DNA of 8,414 bases from MKRK01 sp001896915 (GCA_937973935.1 CALJJF010000072.1:1-8414); one strand, 5' to 3'; shown: positions 1 to 6,843, counted from the stretch's first letter. Program-made: numbers and translations. The notes: generated by a model from the sequence alone, not told the origin.

Positions 1-66
1 CAATCCGAGCACACAGGTAATCCCAAAAGCCGCAATTGCCGCAAACAATGGAATGTAACTTGCCAT
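1..66 (-). CDS. mraY: MraY, phospho-N-acetylmuramoyl-pentapeptide-transferase, N-terminal fragment
   Basis: Only the first 22 codons are present (MASYIPLFAAIAAFGITCVL and two more residues); the gene continues past the left edge. MraY is a polytopic membrane enzyme that moves phospho-MurNAc-pentapeptide from UDP onto undecaprenyl phosphate to give lipid I. What is seen is an ATG at 66, an AAAGGA-like ribosome binding site about 12 bases upstream, and a strongly hydrophobic first helix of the kind that opens MraY. The name rests mainly on position: mraY directly follows murE in the Bacillus-type dcw order. It starts 46 bases after the murE stop and is probably cotranscribed with it. The fragment is too short to exclude another membrane protein. 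Confidence 0.7.
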   Translation of the reverse strand, partial: MASYIPLFAAIAAFGITCVLGL

Positions 67-88
67 AGAACAAACAATCCTTTCGACA

Positions 89-109
89 TTCATTGGTAAA
101 ACCAATGAA
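89..109 (-). repeat. Perfect 9-bp inverted repeat between murE and mraY
   Basis: TTCATTGGT and ACCAATGAA are perfect complements separated by three bases, so the minus-strand RNA would fold a 9-bp hairpin with a TTT loop. It begins three bases after the murE stop and ends shortly before the mraY ribosome binding site. No T-run follows on the minus strand, so it is not a standard terminator. It could be an mRNA processing or stability element, or could modulate mraY translation; that role is inference. Confidence 0.5.
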
Positions 110-112
110 CCA

Positions 113-1543
113 TCAGTTCAATTTTTTTAAAGCCTCGGCCACAACCTCACGTTCGTCCAACCGTATGGTCTCATGTTTCAATATCTGATACGTCTCGTGA
201 CCTTTTCCTGCCAATAAGATTATATCATCTGTTTTGGCATTTTCAATAGCATAATCTATCGCATTTACACGATTTTCAATTATTATATATGGTGTTTCGG
301 CTTCTTTCATTCCGGACAGGATGTCTTCAATGATAGCAGAAGGCTCCTCCGTCCTTGGATTATCAGAGGTAACAATCACAAAATCGGAATTTTTAGCAGC
401 GATTTCGCCCATGATCGGGCGTTTGGTTTTGTCCCTGTCTCCGCCGCAGCCAAACAAAGTAACAAGCCGGCCCAATTTTACCTGATTTAACATATTCAGT
501 ACATTGGTCAACGCGTCCGGGGTGTGTGCATAATCAATGATCACGGTAAAATCCCTGCCTGAGGGAACCACCTCAGCCCGGCCTTTCACCCCGTTTGCCA
601 AAGATAGGGATTGTACGGTTCCATCAAAAGGAAGCCCGATGCTGATGGCAGCCACTCCTGCCGCCATGGCATTGTATACAGAAAATTTACCCGGTGTTTT
701 GAACCGCACTCTGCCGATGACGCCTTTGCCCAACAAGTCAAAGGTAACTCCATCCGCTTTATACTTCACTTCTCTGGCGATAAAATCCGAGGTATCATCC
801 ATGGTGCTGTATAAAATAGTTTCACAAGAAAGACCTTGTGCCATTTTGGCACCATAAGGATCGTCTGCATTGATGATGGCTTTGTCACACATAGTAAACA
901 GCTTTCGTTTGGCTTCCATATAATTTTCGATGCTTTTATGATAATCCAGATGATCCTGTGTCAGATTTGTGAAAATACCGACAGCAAAGCGAATCCCATC
1001 CACTCTTTTTTGATCGAGAGCATGGGAGGAAACCTCCATCACCACATATTCACAGCCCGCTTTATCCATAAGAGAAAACAAGGAATGCAGCTCGTATGCG
1101 TCCGGCGTTGTGTTTTTAGCAGGCAGAATGCTGTCCCCTATCATGTTCTGAATGGTACCGATCACACCTGTTTTGTGTCCCGCAGCTTCCAGAATGGACT
1201 TTAAAAGATAAGTTATGGTTGTTTTGCCGTTGGTTCCCGTCACTCCGATGATTTTCAGAGACCGCGCGGGGTTGCCAAAATAATTGGCACACATTTTGGC
1301 ATACATGGCGCGGGAATCTTCCACAATAATCTGTTTTTCCACACCGGTATCCCGCTGGGCAATAACAACTGCCGCTCCGGCATCCAACGCCGCCCGGGCA
1401 AAATCGTGACCATCCAGAGCCGTTCCCTTGATACAAACAAATGCATCTCCCTCTTTCACATTGGAGGAACTGCAGCTAACCCCTTTAATCTGAAGCTCGT
1501 TATATTGCCCGTTGTCCGTTTCTGTTAAGTCCATGAGCCTCAT
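113..1543 (-). CDS. murE: MurE, UDP-MurNAc-tripeptide synthetase (meso-diaminopimelate adding)
   Basis: This cytoplasmic ATP-dependent Mur ligase adds the third stem-peptide residue to UDP-MurNAc-L-Ala-D-Glu. At 476 residues it has normal family length. Visible in order: an N-terminal substrate-binding domain (SNVKEGDAFVCIKG), the ATP loop GVTGTNGKTT at about residues 100-109, the central-domain lysine in EAKRKLF near 212 that is carbamylated in the family, FGCGGDRDKTKRP near 364-376, DNPR at 394-397, and GKGHE near 446-450. DNPR is the signature of meso-diaminopimelate-specific enzymes, so the cell wall is probably mDAP type. I chose the ATG at 1543 because AAAGGA lies 11 bases upstream. The same frame is open back to 1618, but that would overlap the restored PBP end, and the extra residues do not resemble MurE. 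It lies 43 bases after the restored PBP stop and is probably cotranscribed with its neighbours. Confidence 0.95.
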   Translation of the reverse strand: MRLMDLTETDNGQYNELQIKGVSCSSSNVKEGDAFVCIKGTALDGHDFARAALDAGAAVVIAQRDTGVEKQIIVEDSRAMYAKMCANYFGNPARSLKIIGVTGTNGKTTITYLLKSILEAAGHKTGVIGTIQNMIGDSILPAKNTTPDAYELHSLFSLMDKAGCEYVVMEVSSHALDQKRVDGIRFAVGIFTNLTQDHLDYHKSIENYMEAKRKLFTMCDKAIINADDPYGAKMAQGLSCETILYSTMDDTSDFIAREVKYKADGVTFDLLGKGVIGRVRFKTPGKFSVYNAMAAGVAAISIGLPFDGTVQSLSLANGVKGRAEVVPSGRDFTVIIDYAHTPDALTNVLNMLNQVKLGRLVTLFGCGGDRDKTKRPIMGEIAAKNSDFVIVTSDNPRTEEPSAIIEDILSGMKEAETPYIIIENRVNAIDYAIENAKTDDIILLAGKGHETYQILKHETIRLDEREVVAEALKKLN

Positions 1544-1586
1544 TCTATAACCATTCCTTTCGTTTTTGGTCTGCATAAAATTAATT

Positions 1587-3895
1587 TTATTCCACCTTAA
1601 CAATCTGTCTGAAATCAACTGTTACGATGGTTCCGGCCTCGACGGAGGTACCCGGAGGAACACTCTGTTTATAAGCGGTGGTCCCCGAGGCCTCCAATGC
1701 GCCGCCGCCAAATCGGATATTAACACCCGAATTTGCCGCCGCCTGGTTGGTTCACGTACCGTCATATTCATAAAATCAGGGATAGAAACCATTTTCTTAC
1801 TGGCTTCTTTGTTGGTATATACCACCACGGTTCCACCCTTGGGAATTAAATTTGACGGTTCGGGAACCTGACGCACGACGGTGGTTCCTTCCCCTATCAC
1901 ACGGATTTTTAGCCCGCTGTTCTTAATGGTGTTTTGCGCTTTTTCTACAGAAAGCCCTCTGATTTCCGGTGTTTTGATGTCCAGGGTTTCAATGTCTTTC
2001 GCCGTATATTCCGGCGAAACACCAATATACGGTAATATCTCATTGAGTATTTTTCCCACCACAGGGGCAACAATCGTACCGCCGTAGATAAAAGAACCGT
2101 TCACGGAATGAGGTTCGTCAAGGAGCATTAAAACTGCAATTTTGGGTTCGTTTGCAGGTGCGATAGCGCCAAAGGATGCGATGTATTTGTTAATGGTTCC
2201 TTCCTTGCTTTGGGTATCTATTTTCTGAGAGGTACCTGTTTTTCCGCCGATCCGATAACCAGGTATATATGCATTTTTACCGGTTCCGGAACTGACAACG
2301 CCTTCCAGAAGGTTTCTGATTCTCACTGAGGTATCGTTGGAGATCACCTGCCGGATGGGTGTGGTGCTGGCGGTCTGGACAATATTGTTCTGGTCGTCAA
2401 TGACCTGCTTGAGCACATGAGGTTTTATCAACTGACCACCGTTGACAGAGGCACTGATGGCGGTAATCAACTGTATGGGTGTTATTTTAAAGGTCTGACC
2501 GAAGGATTCGGAGGCTAGCTCCACCGGACCCATGCTTTTAACCGGATGATATATGGACTCCGCTTCACCGGGCAGGTCGATACCGGTCAACGCTTCAAAG
2601 CCGAACGCTTTTCTGTATTTCGTAAACTTTTGCAGACCCAGCTGTTGACCGATGGTGATGAAGGCCGGGTTACAGGAATTCATAAATGCCTTGGCCAGAT
2701 CCTGAGAGCCGTGACCGTTGTGGTTGGAACAGCTGATTCTTCTGTTTGCGATCTGAATATATCCGGGACAATTAAAATGAGCGCTTTCGCTGGTTGTTTT
2801 CTCTTCTAGGGCAGCAGAGCCGGTGATGATTTTGAAAACCGATCCGGGCTCATACACGTCGGAAACCGCTTTGTTACGCCATTGAAGCTGTTGATACTCG
2901 CCCCGCAGCTTTGATTGTTCCGTCCCGGTCAGCTTGGCAACCGCTTCTGCCTTATCTTTATCATATATCACAAGAGGCTCATTGGGATTGAAATCCGGCT
3001 TGGTTGCCATGGCCAGAATTGCGCCGGTGTTTACATCCATAACAATACAAACGCCCTTGCTGGTAACATCATTGTCTACAACAGCCTGATCAAGATATTT
3101 TTCCACCACATGCTGAATGTATTCGTCAATGGTCAGCACAATGGATTTTCCCTGAACGGGATCAACCATTTTCTCATAGCTGAAGGGCATATCTTCGCCC
3201 TTTGCATTTTTTGCTGCGACCACTCTGCCCGGCTGCCCTTTCAGTAAGCCGTCATACTGGGATTCAATCCCCCCAAGACCCTGATTGTCTGTTCCCACAA
3301 AGCCGAGAACGGTGGAAGCAAGATTGTCATAGGGATAATAACGCTTGTTACTTTCATCAAGACCGATAACGGAGCCGTATTTATTCTGAAGAATGAATTC
3401 CCTCACCTTATCGGCCACAGGTTTTTCAACGGGATTTCCCACTTTTTCATAACCGGTCTTTTTGTCGGTAATGGCAAGCACCTTTTTCGAATCAATTCCT
3501 AAAATGGCAGATAGCCCGCTCGCGATTTTCTCGCGGTCGGACTTCACTTTTTTATCATTCGGATTTATGTAAACCTGCCAGACCGTTGCACTGACGGCCA
3601 GCTCGGTCATATTGGTATCATATATCGTGCCCCGCCGTGCCGGCAGGGTGGTATCCCGCAGCTGCTGCTCATTGGCAAGCTTCTGATAATACGGGGCTTT
3701 CACCAACATGATTTTTGATAGCTGAAAGGTTATTGTTCCGAACCCTGCTATCACCAATGTCAGCATGATTATCATCATACGTTTCCACATGTTTTTGGTA
3801 GGACCCTTAGCCATCATTTCACTCCGTTTCTCCGACAGCTTTGCGTTCTCTTTCCGCCGCTGTCCTAAATGCTGCCGGTTCAGGGACAGTGCCAT
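1587..3895 (-). CDS. ftsI: Class B penicillin-binding protein (FtsI/PBP2B/SpoVD type) with two PASTA domains, frameshifted near the C-terminus
   Basis: This is a membrane-anchored D,D-transpeptidase that cross-links peptidoglycan at the septum, or in the spore cortex if SpoVD-like. Visible: a basic cytoplasmic tail, one transmembrane helix at about residues 40-59, a PBP dimerisation region beginning LPARRGTIYD, and the transpeptidase domain with SVFK (nucleophile Ser about 352), SCN (about 407-409) and KTGTS (about 552). A complete PASTA domain follows (about 640-698), then a second one starting VSIPDFMNMTVRE. In that frame the sequence then turns into arginine- and proline-rich residues and stops at 1622. 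Restoring one base near 1749-1751 gives NQAAANSGVNIRFGGG and onward to a clean stop at 1587, about 769 residues. The ATG at 3895 is preferred over an in-frame GTG at 3901 because AAGGCG lies seven bases before the ATG. Two PASTA domains recall PBP2B more than SpoVD, but it is the only class B PBP between ftsL and murE here, so division versus sporulation is unresolved. Confidence 0.9.
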
Positions 3896-3913
3896 ATCCA
3901 CTCGCCTTGTAGT

Positions 3914-3955
3914 AAAAAAGAGAGTTGTACCCGTTTCTGGGAAACATCAACTCTC
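3914..3955 (-). terminator. Intrinsic terminator or attenuator directly upstream of the PBP gene
   Basis: On the minus strand GAGAGTTG (3955-3948) pairs perfectly with CAACTCTC (3927-3920) and is followed at once by six T residues (3919-3914). Inside the loop GTTTC and GAAAC form a second 5-bp stem with a CCA loop. The structure lies after ftsL but only about 18 bases before the PBP ATG, next to its AAGGCG ribosome binding site, so it would act on transcripts about to enter the PBP gene. A terminator inside an essential cluster suggests partial read-through or regulated attenuation. No competing antiterminator structure was recognised. Confidence 0.7.
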
Positions 3956-3965
3956 GTGAAGGCGT

Positions 3966-3993
3966 ACTATAAATAATATTGAAAAAGTGTCGA
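3966..3993 (-). promoter_or_regulatory. Candidate internal promoter upstream of the PBP gene
   Basis: Just after the ftsL stop the minus strand reads TCGACA (3993-3988), a 16-base spacer, then TATAGT (3971-3966). These match the sigma-A consensus hexamers at 5 and 4 or 5 positions. Initiation would fall around 3959, giving a short leader made almost entirely of the terminator hairpin ahead of the PBP gene. The A+T-rich context makes chance matches possible. Confidence 0.4.
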
Positions 3994-3995
3994 AA

Positions 3996-4502
3996 CTATT
4001 CCACTACCGACAAAACAGCATCGGATAATGTGGATAAAACATCATCCTTGGGTGCTTTGATGATTTCGGCACAGTCTTCTTTTGAGATATTAATATAATT
4101 TACCTGTGTTTTCTGCTTTTTTTGCATACCCAGCTCTTTTGCTGCCTGTTCGATGTTTTTATATGAGATTTTTTTCTCAAGCTCGGTATTCAGACGCGTT
4201 GTTTCACCGTCCAATACCCGGATCTGTTTTTCTGCCGAGGCAATTTTGTCATGCACCTCGCTGATCTGAACCTTGGTCAGGATCAAAAGAACGACGATGG
4301 TCAATATCACGGCACCTGTTAGCACTTTAGACAAAGCGCCCAGTGCGTTGGATGCCAACACTTTTGCTTTGGGTGCCGCCGCCTTTTTGATCACTTTTGC
4401 CTGCTGCTTTTGATATTGTCTGGGCAGCTGTACAACCTTTTTCTCTTCCTTGGGCATAAAAAGGGCATAGTCATAGGCTACGCTTTCCTTATAGTAATTC
4501 AA
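3996..4502 (-). CDS. ftsL: FtsL-like cell division protein
   Basis: A bitopic membrane protein of 168 residues with the FtsL layout: a lysine-rich cytoplasmic N-terminus of about 55 residues, one transmembrane helix at about 60-77 (LTGAVILTIVVLLIL), then an extracytoplasmic coiled coil at about 78-112. It continues with YKNIEQAAKELGMQKKQKTQ, which resembles the conserved FtsL ending. FtsL helps assemble the FtsB(DivIC)/FtsL/FtsQ(DivIB) complex that activates septal synthesis; FtsL sequences diverge strongly, so position between rsmH and the PBP gene carries much of the weight. The start is TTG at 4502, with AAAGGAGGTG seven bases upstream. The basic N-terminal tail is fairly long, and the 30-odd residues after the typical FtsL end are not recognised. 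Confidence 0.85.
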   Translation of the reverse strand: MNYYKESVAYDYALFMPKEEKKVVQLPRQYQKQQAKVIKKAAAPKAKVLASNALGALSKVLTGAVILTIVVLLILTKVQISEVHDKIASAEKQIRVLDGETTRLNTELEKKISYKNIEQAAKELGMQKKQKTQVNYINISKEDCAEIIKAPKDDVLSTLSDAVLSVVE

Positions 4503-4509
4503 TCCGGGA

Positions 4510-4520
4510 CACCTCCTTTA
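4510..4520 (-). promoter_or_regulatory. Strong ribosome binding site of ftsL overlapping the rsmH stop
   Basis: The minus strand reads TAAAGGAGGTG: the rsmH stop TAA forms the 5' end of a near-perfect Shine-Dalgarno, followed by seven bases and a TTG start. This fixes the ftsL start and suggests translational coupling. A strong site paired with a weak start codon may set FtsL dosage. Confidence 0.8.
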
Positions 4521-5429
4521 TAATTTTCTTAACGCACGAAGCTTTGCACTCCTGCTTCTGTTATTCTGTTCCAGCTCGGTTTGTCCAGCTGTAACCGGTT
4601 TTTTGATTGTCAGCTCTGCTTTTGGTGTGTTCCCACAAATACAGATGGGGAATTCCGGCGGGCAGGTGCAGCCTTTGGTATATTCGGCAAAAAGTCTCTT
4701 CACAATTCTGTCTTCCAACGAATGAAAGGTAATCACGGCAATGATGCCGTCCTTGTTCAAATAAGAAAACGCCTTGCGAATTGCCGCCGGAATCACATCC
4801 AGCTCATTGTTCACAGCAATCCGGAGAGCTTGGAACACCTTTCGTGCAGGGTGCCCGTCTTTTCGTTTTGCTGCCGGATAAGCACCGGCAATGATATCCG
4901 CCAGCTGCTTTGTAGTGGTCACAGGTCTGTTCTTTACAATGGCATTTGCAATTTTAAAACTGAACTTTTCTTCTCCGTAATCAAAAAAAATACGCGCCAG
5001 CTCCATTGCAGACAGGGTGTTACACAAATCAGCCGCAGAGGCACCTTCTTTGCTCATCCGCATATCCAAATAAGCGTCCATATGATAAGAAAATCCTCTT
5101 TCCTTCGTATCCAGCTGATGGGAAGATACACCTAAATCCAGAAGAAGACCGTCTATTGCATGGATTTTCAGGTCATCCAGTACTTCATCAATGGAGGAAA
5201 AGTTGTTTTGCACAATGATGATATTGTCATGGTCTCTGAATTTTTCCTTCGCTGCCGCGATTGCATCCGGATCCTGATCAATTCCGATCAGCTTCCCCTT
5301 TTCAAGTCGTTTTAATATCTCGCCGGAATGACCGCCGCCACCCAATGTGCCGTCCACATAAATCCCGTTCGGTTTGATTTCCAATGCTTCCAGCGTTTCT
5401 TCAAGAAGGACGGATTTATGAGAAAACAT
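4518..5429 (-). CDS. rsmH: RsmH (MraW), 16S rRNA (cytosine-1402-N4)-methyltransferase
   Basis: A cytoplasmic S-adenosylmethionine-dependent methyltransferase that modifies C1402 in the decoding centre of 16S rRNA. At 303 residues it has normal length. Visible: the N-terminal HKSVLLEE, the SAM-binding loop VDGTLGGGGHSGEIL at about 25-39, the acidic motif IGIDQDPDAI at about 48-57, LLLDLGVSSHQLD at about 95-107, RGFSYHMDAYLDMRM, the helical insert region, FQALRIAVNNEL at about 199-210 and ITFHSLEDRIVK at about 233-244. A paired-cysteine segment (GCTCPPEFPICICG) of the kind common in Firmicute RsmH follows, then the basic C-terminal NRSRSAKLRALRK. The ATG at 5429 has AAAGGAAAGG about 11 bases upstream. 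It starts 47 bases after the mraZ stop and is presumably cotranscribed with mraZ. Confidence 0.97.
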   Translation of the reverse strand: MFSHKSVLLEETLEALEIKPNGIYVDGTLGGGGHSGEILKRLEKGKLIGIDQDPDAIAAAKEKFRDHDNIIIVQNNFSSIDEVLDDLKIHAIDGLLLDLGVSSHQLDTKERGFSYHMDAYLDMRMSKEGASAADLCNTLSAMELARIFFDYGEEKFSFKIANAIVKNRPVTTTKQLADIIAGAYPAAKRKDGHPARKVFQALRIAVNNELDVIPAAIRKAFSYLNKDGIIAVITFHSLEDRIVKRLFAEYTKGCTCPPEFPICICGNTPKAELTIKKPVTAGQTELEQNNRSRSAKLRALRKL

Positions 5430-5476
5430 AGTGATTCAGACCTTTCCTTTTGAATGACTGCTTTTCAGCACGGGGT

Positions 5477-5908
5477 TTAAAAGTCCAGCTCTTCCAGAAT
5501 GTCGATGATTGCATCGGACGTAATATCCTCGCTTTCCGCTTTCCAGTTGTTACTGTTCCAGATTTCTATACGGGTAGAGGCACCGATTATGGCTGCTTCC
5601 GTACCGTCACCCAAAGCTGCATATTCCCTCAAATTCTGCGGAATGCAGGCACGACCCTGAGAGTCATACTCGAGCTCAGCTGCGCCGGAGAACAAAAAAC
5701 GTTGCAATTTCCTTGATTTCACAAAGGATTGCTCTGAGAGCTTGTCCACCAGGCGCTGCCACTCGGTTTGAGGATATAAGAATAAACAAGGTGTTCCGTC
5801 AAGGGCCTTGGATACAATAAAACGCTCGCCCAAATCCTCACGCAGCTTGGCGGGGATAAAGACTCTGCCCTTTTTATCAATATTATGTTGAAATTCACCA
5901 ATCAACAT
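5477..5908 (-). CDS. mraZ: MraZ, transcriptional regulator of the dcw cluster
   Basis: A 143-residue protein of canonical family length with two tandem MraZ/AbrB-like swapped-hairpin repeats. Each carries the conserved D-x-x-G-R motif: DKKGRVFIPAKLRE at about 11-24 and DSQGRACIPQNLREYA at about 82-97. MraZ forms ring-shaped oligomers that bind short direct repeats ahead of its own gene; it represses the cluster in Escherichia coli and activates it in Mycoplasma. The start ATG at 5908 opens with MLIGEFQHNIDKKGR, as is standard, after a modest GGAAA site about eight bases upstream. It is the first gene of the cluster, behind a strong promoter and three candidate MraZ boxes about 80-105 bases upstream, so autoregulation is likely. 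Confidence 0.97.
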   Translation of the reverse strand: MLIGEFQHNIDKKGRVFIPAKLREDLGERFIVSKALDGTPCLFLYPQTEWQRLVDKLSEQSFVKSRKLQRFLFSGAAELEYDSQGRACIPQNLREYAALGDGTEAAIIGASTRIEIWNSNNWKAESEDITSDAIIDILEELDF

Positions 5909-5987
5909 AGAAGATTTCCATTCTTAAGTTCTATCATTTTTATACAAGGTTTCGCAAGCTGCATAGGAACAATGGATTAAAAATTCA

Positions 5988-6014
5988 CCACTTTGCTCCA
6001 CTTTGCTCCACTAT
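5988..6014 (-). promoter_or_regulatory. mraZ: Putative MraZ operator: three direct repeats with 10-bp spacing
   Basis: The minus strand carries ATAGTGG, AAAGTGG and AAAGTGG at 6014-6008, 6004-5998 and 5994-5988. Each is seven bases with a three-base spacer, exactly one helical turn apart; the first two spacers are both AGC. This matches the AAAGTG(T/G)-n3 arrangement reported for MraZ in Mycoplasma and is analogous to the TGGGN repeats in enteric bacteria. The boxes begin at about the predicted transcription start of the promoter at 6022-6050, a position that favours repression. Confidence 0.85.
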
Positions 6015-6021
6015 GTTGCTA

Positions 6022-6050
6022 ATTATAAAATTATGGGAGGATAAATGCAA
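6022..6050 (-). promoter_or_regulatory. Sigma-A promoter of the dcw cluster
   Basis: The minus strand has TTGCAT (6050-6045), a 17-base spacer and a perfect TATAAT (6027-6022). This is the best sigma-70-type match in the window. Initiation would fall around 6014-6017, giving an mraZ leader of just over 100 bases. A weaker TATAAA (5944-5939) nearer mraZ has no convincing -35 partner. Confidence 0.8.
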
Positions 6051-6173
6051 GTCCCGTAACCTGCTTTCCTCTCCGTGTTTCAATGGTTTTTTTGTCGAAT
6101 TGTGGTCTGCCCAAACCCCTACCACTAGATATAGTATGGAGTGCGAGAACAAATATTCTTGATAGAACAATAG

Positions 6174-6201
6174 AAAAAGCTGCCTTAACAAGACAGCTTT
6201 T
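6174..6201 (-). terminator. Intrinsic terminator of the small secreted-protein gene
   Basis: On the minus strand AAAAGCTGTCTT (6201-6190) pairs with AAGGCAGCTTTT (6186-6175) through a GTT loop. This gives a 12-bp stem with one G-U pair, ending in a run of five T. It lies about 32 bases beyond the stop at 6233 and insulates the dcw promoter from upstream transcription. Read on the plus strand the stem has a mismatch and a shorter T-run, so the minus orientation is favoured. Confidence 0.85.
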
Positions 6202-6232
6202 CGTATAATACGACTATATTTTATCCTTAATG

Positions 6233-6729
6233 TTATGTTTTTTGATCTAAAACATGCAATTCGATTTGTTGTGTCCTTTTTCCTGAGCAATCATTGGGAG
6301 ATGCAATCATCAATTGTTCCATGATATTATCCATTTCTGTTCGATTCATTTTCTGAACGAAGTAGCTCATATTTTTGGATGCGTCCGGTATCCAGGGAAA
6401 GGAACAATTGGGTTGGATATCAATATACCCCTGGTCTGTGTGTGTAAAATAATTTGACAGACCTCTGACCGCATACAGCACGCACAGCACTGGGATCGGC
6501 TGTGTGATGGTTCCATGTGGACCACACAGTGCAATTCATAGGTCCGATGCACAGGATTGGTCAGTGGATATGGGATATCCCCGGTGAGGGTACCCATGTA
6601 ATCTTCCAATCCATATTTGATTGACCCTTTGGTGCCATCTGCGTTGGTATGTAACACTTTAACTGCTGCCACACTCGACAACAGGATTACAGCCATGAAA
6701 ACTAACATCATCTGTTTTATTTTTTTCAT
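6233..6729 (-). pseudogene. Small secreted or membrane-anchored protein of unknown function, broken by a frameshift
   Basis: The gene starts at ATG 6729 with GGAGG ten bases upstream and encodes MKKIKQMMLVFMAVILLSSV, a signal peptide or anchor, then NADGTKGSIKYGLEDYMGTL and NPVHRTYELHCVVHM. Near 6510-6535 that frame becomes cysteine-rich and unlikely and stops at 6367. The neighbouring frame supplies a natural continuation: PIPVLCVLYAVRGLSNYF, then PDASKNMSYFVQKMNRTEM, ending at 6233 just before a good terminator. One missing base would restore a protein of about 165 residues. The ELHCVVH plus VLCVLY stretch faintly recalls the core of alpha-type carbonic anhydrases, but the zinc-ligand HxH motif is not seen, so no function is assigned. 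The intact start, ribosome binding site and terminator suggest recent inactivation or a sequencing error. Confidence 0.65.
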
Positions 6730-6810
6730 CTTTCACTTTCCTCCGTTTATTAATAATTAATTACATTAATTTTAACCAACAACATCAATTTTTTTATCGC
6801 CAAACATTGT

Positions 6811-6827
6811 TAAGTATGCTATACTTA
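6811..6827 (+). promoter_or_regulatory. Extended -10 promoter of the GH16 gene within a palindrome
   Basis: TGCTATACT (6817-6825) is an extended -10 element (TG-N-TATACT), placing initiation near 6832 and leaving a leader of about 57 bases. No good -35 is seen at 17 bases, which is acceptable for an extended -10. The element is inside the perfect dyad TAAGTAT-GCT-ATACTTA (7-bp arms, 6811-6827), so a repressor could bind over the promoter. The binding role is inference. Confidence 0.5.
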
Positions 6828-6843
6828 TTAACATAGGATGATT

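Larger units (their letters stand above)
5909..6232. other. Intergenic region upstream of mraZ
   Basis: This 324-base gap holds, on the minus strand, the terminator of the broken upstream gene, the dcw promoter, the MraZ boxes and an mraZ leader of about 100 bases. Between the terminator and the promoter (about 6051-6173) I see no convincing gene or recognised RNA. A minus-strand open frame across 5985-6290 overlaps the terminator, promoter and operator and has no family character, so it is not called. Confidence 0.6.

Noticed and set aside
836..1204. Plus-strand open frame inside murE
   Set aside because: It is antisense to conserved MurE motifs and has no ribosome site or family resemblance.
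1575..1590. Perfect 16-base palindrome ATAAAATTAATTTTAT at the restored PBP stop
   Set aside because: Entirely A/T, with no loop for an RNA hairpin and no promoter around it; probably chance in an A+T-rich gap.
4581..5135. Plus-strand open frame of 184 codons inside rsmH
   Set aside because: It is antisense to a fully conserved rsmH, with cysteine- and arginine-rich composition and no recognisable domain; a shadow frame.
5939..5957. Second mraZ promoter using TATAAA (5944-5939) with TTGCGA (5957-5952)
   Set aside because: The spacer is only seven bases and no other -35 fits; the promoter at 6022-6050 is far better.
6054..6173. Possible structured RNA or riboswitch between the terminator and the dcw promoter
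   Set aside because: It lies upstream of the promoter, the only stem found (GTGGT/ACCAC) is 5 bp with a long loop, and no known RNA motif was recognised.
5985..6290. Minus-strand open frame of 101 codons upstream of mraZ
   Set aside because: It runs through the terminator, the dcw promoter and the MraZ boxes, overlaps the end of the small gene and lacks any family character.
6750..6779. Promoter for the small exported gene (TTGGTT, 18 bases, TATTAA)
   Set aside because: The region is so A+T-rich that several equally weak pairs exist; none stands out enough to call.
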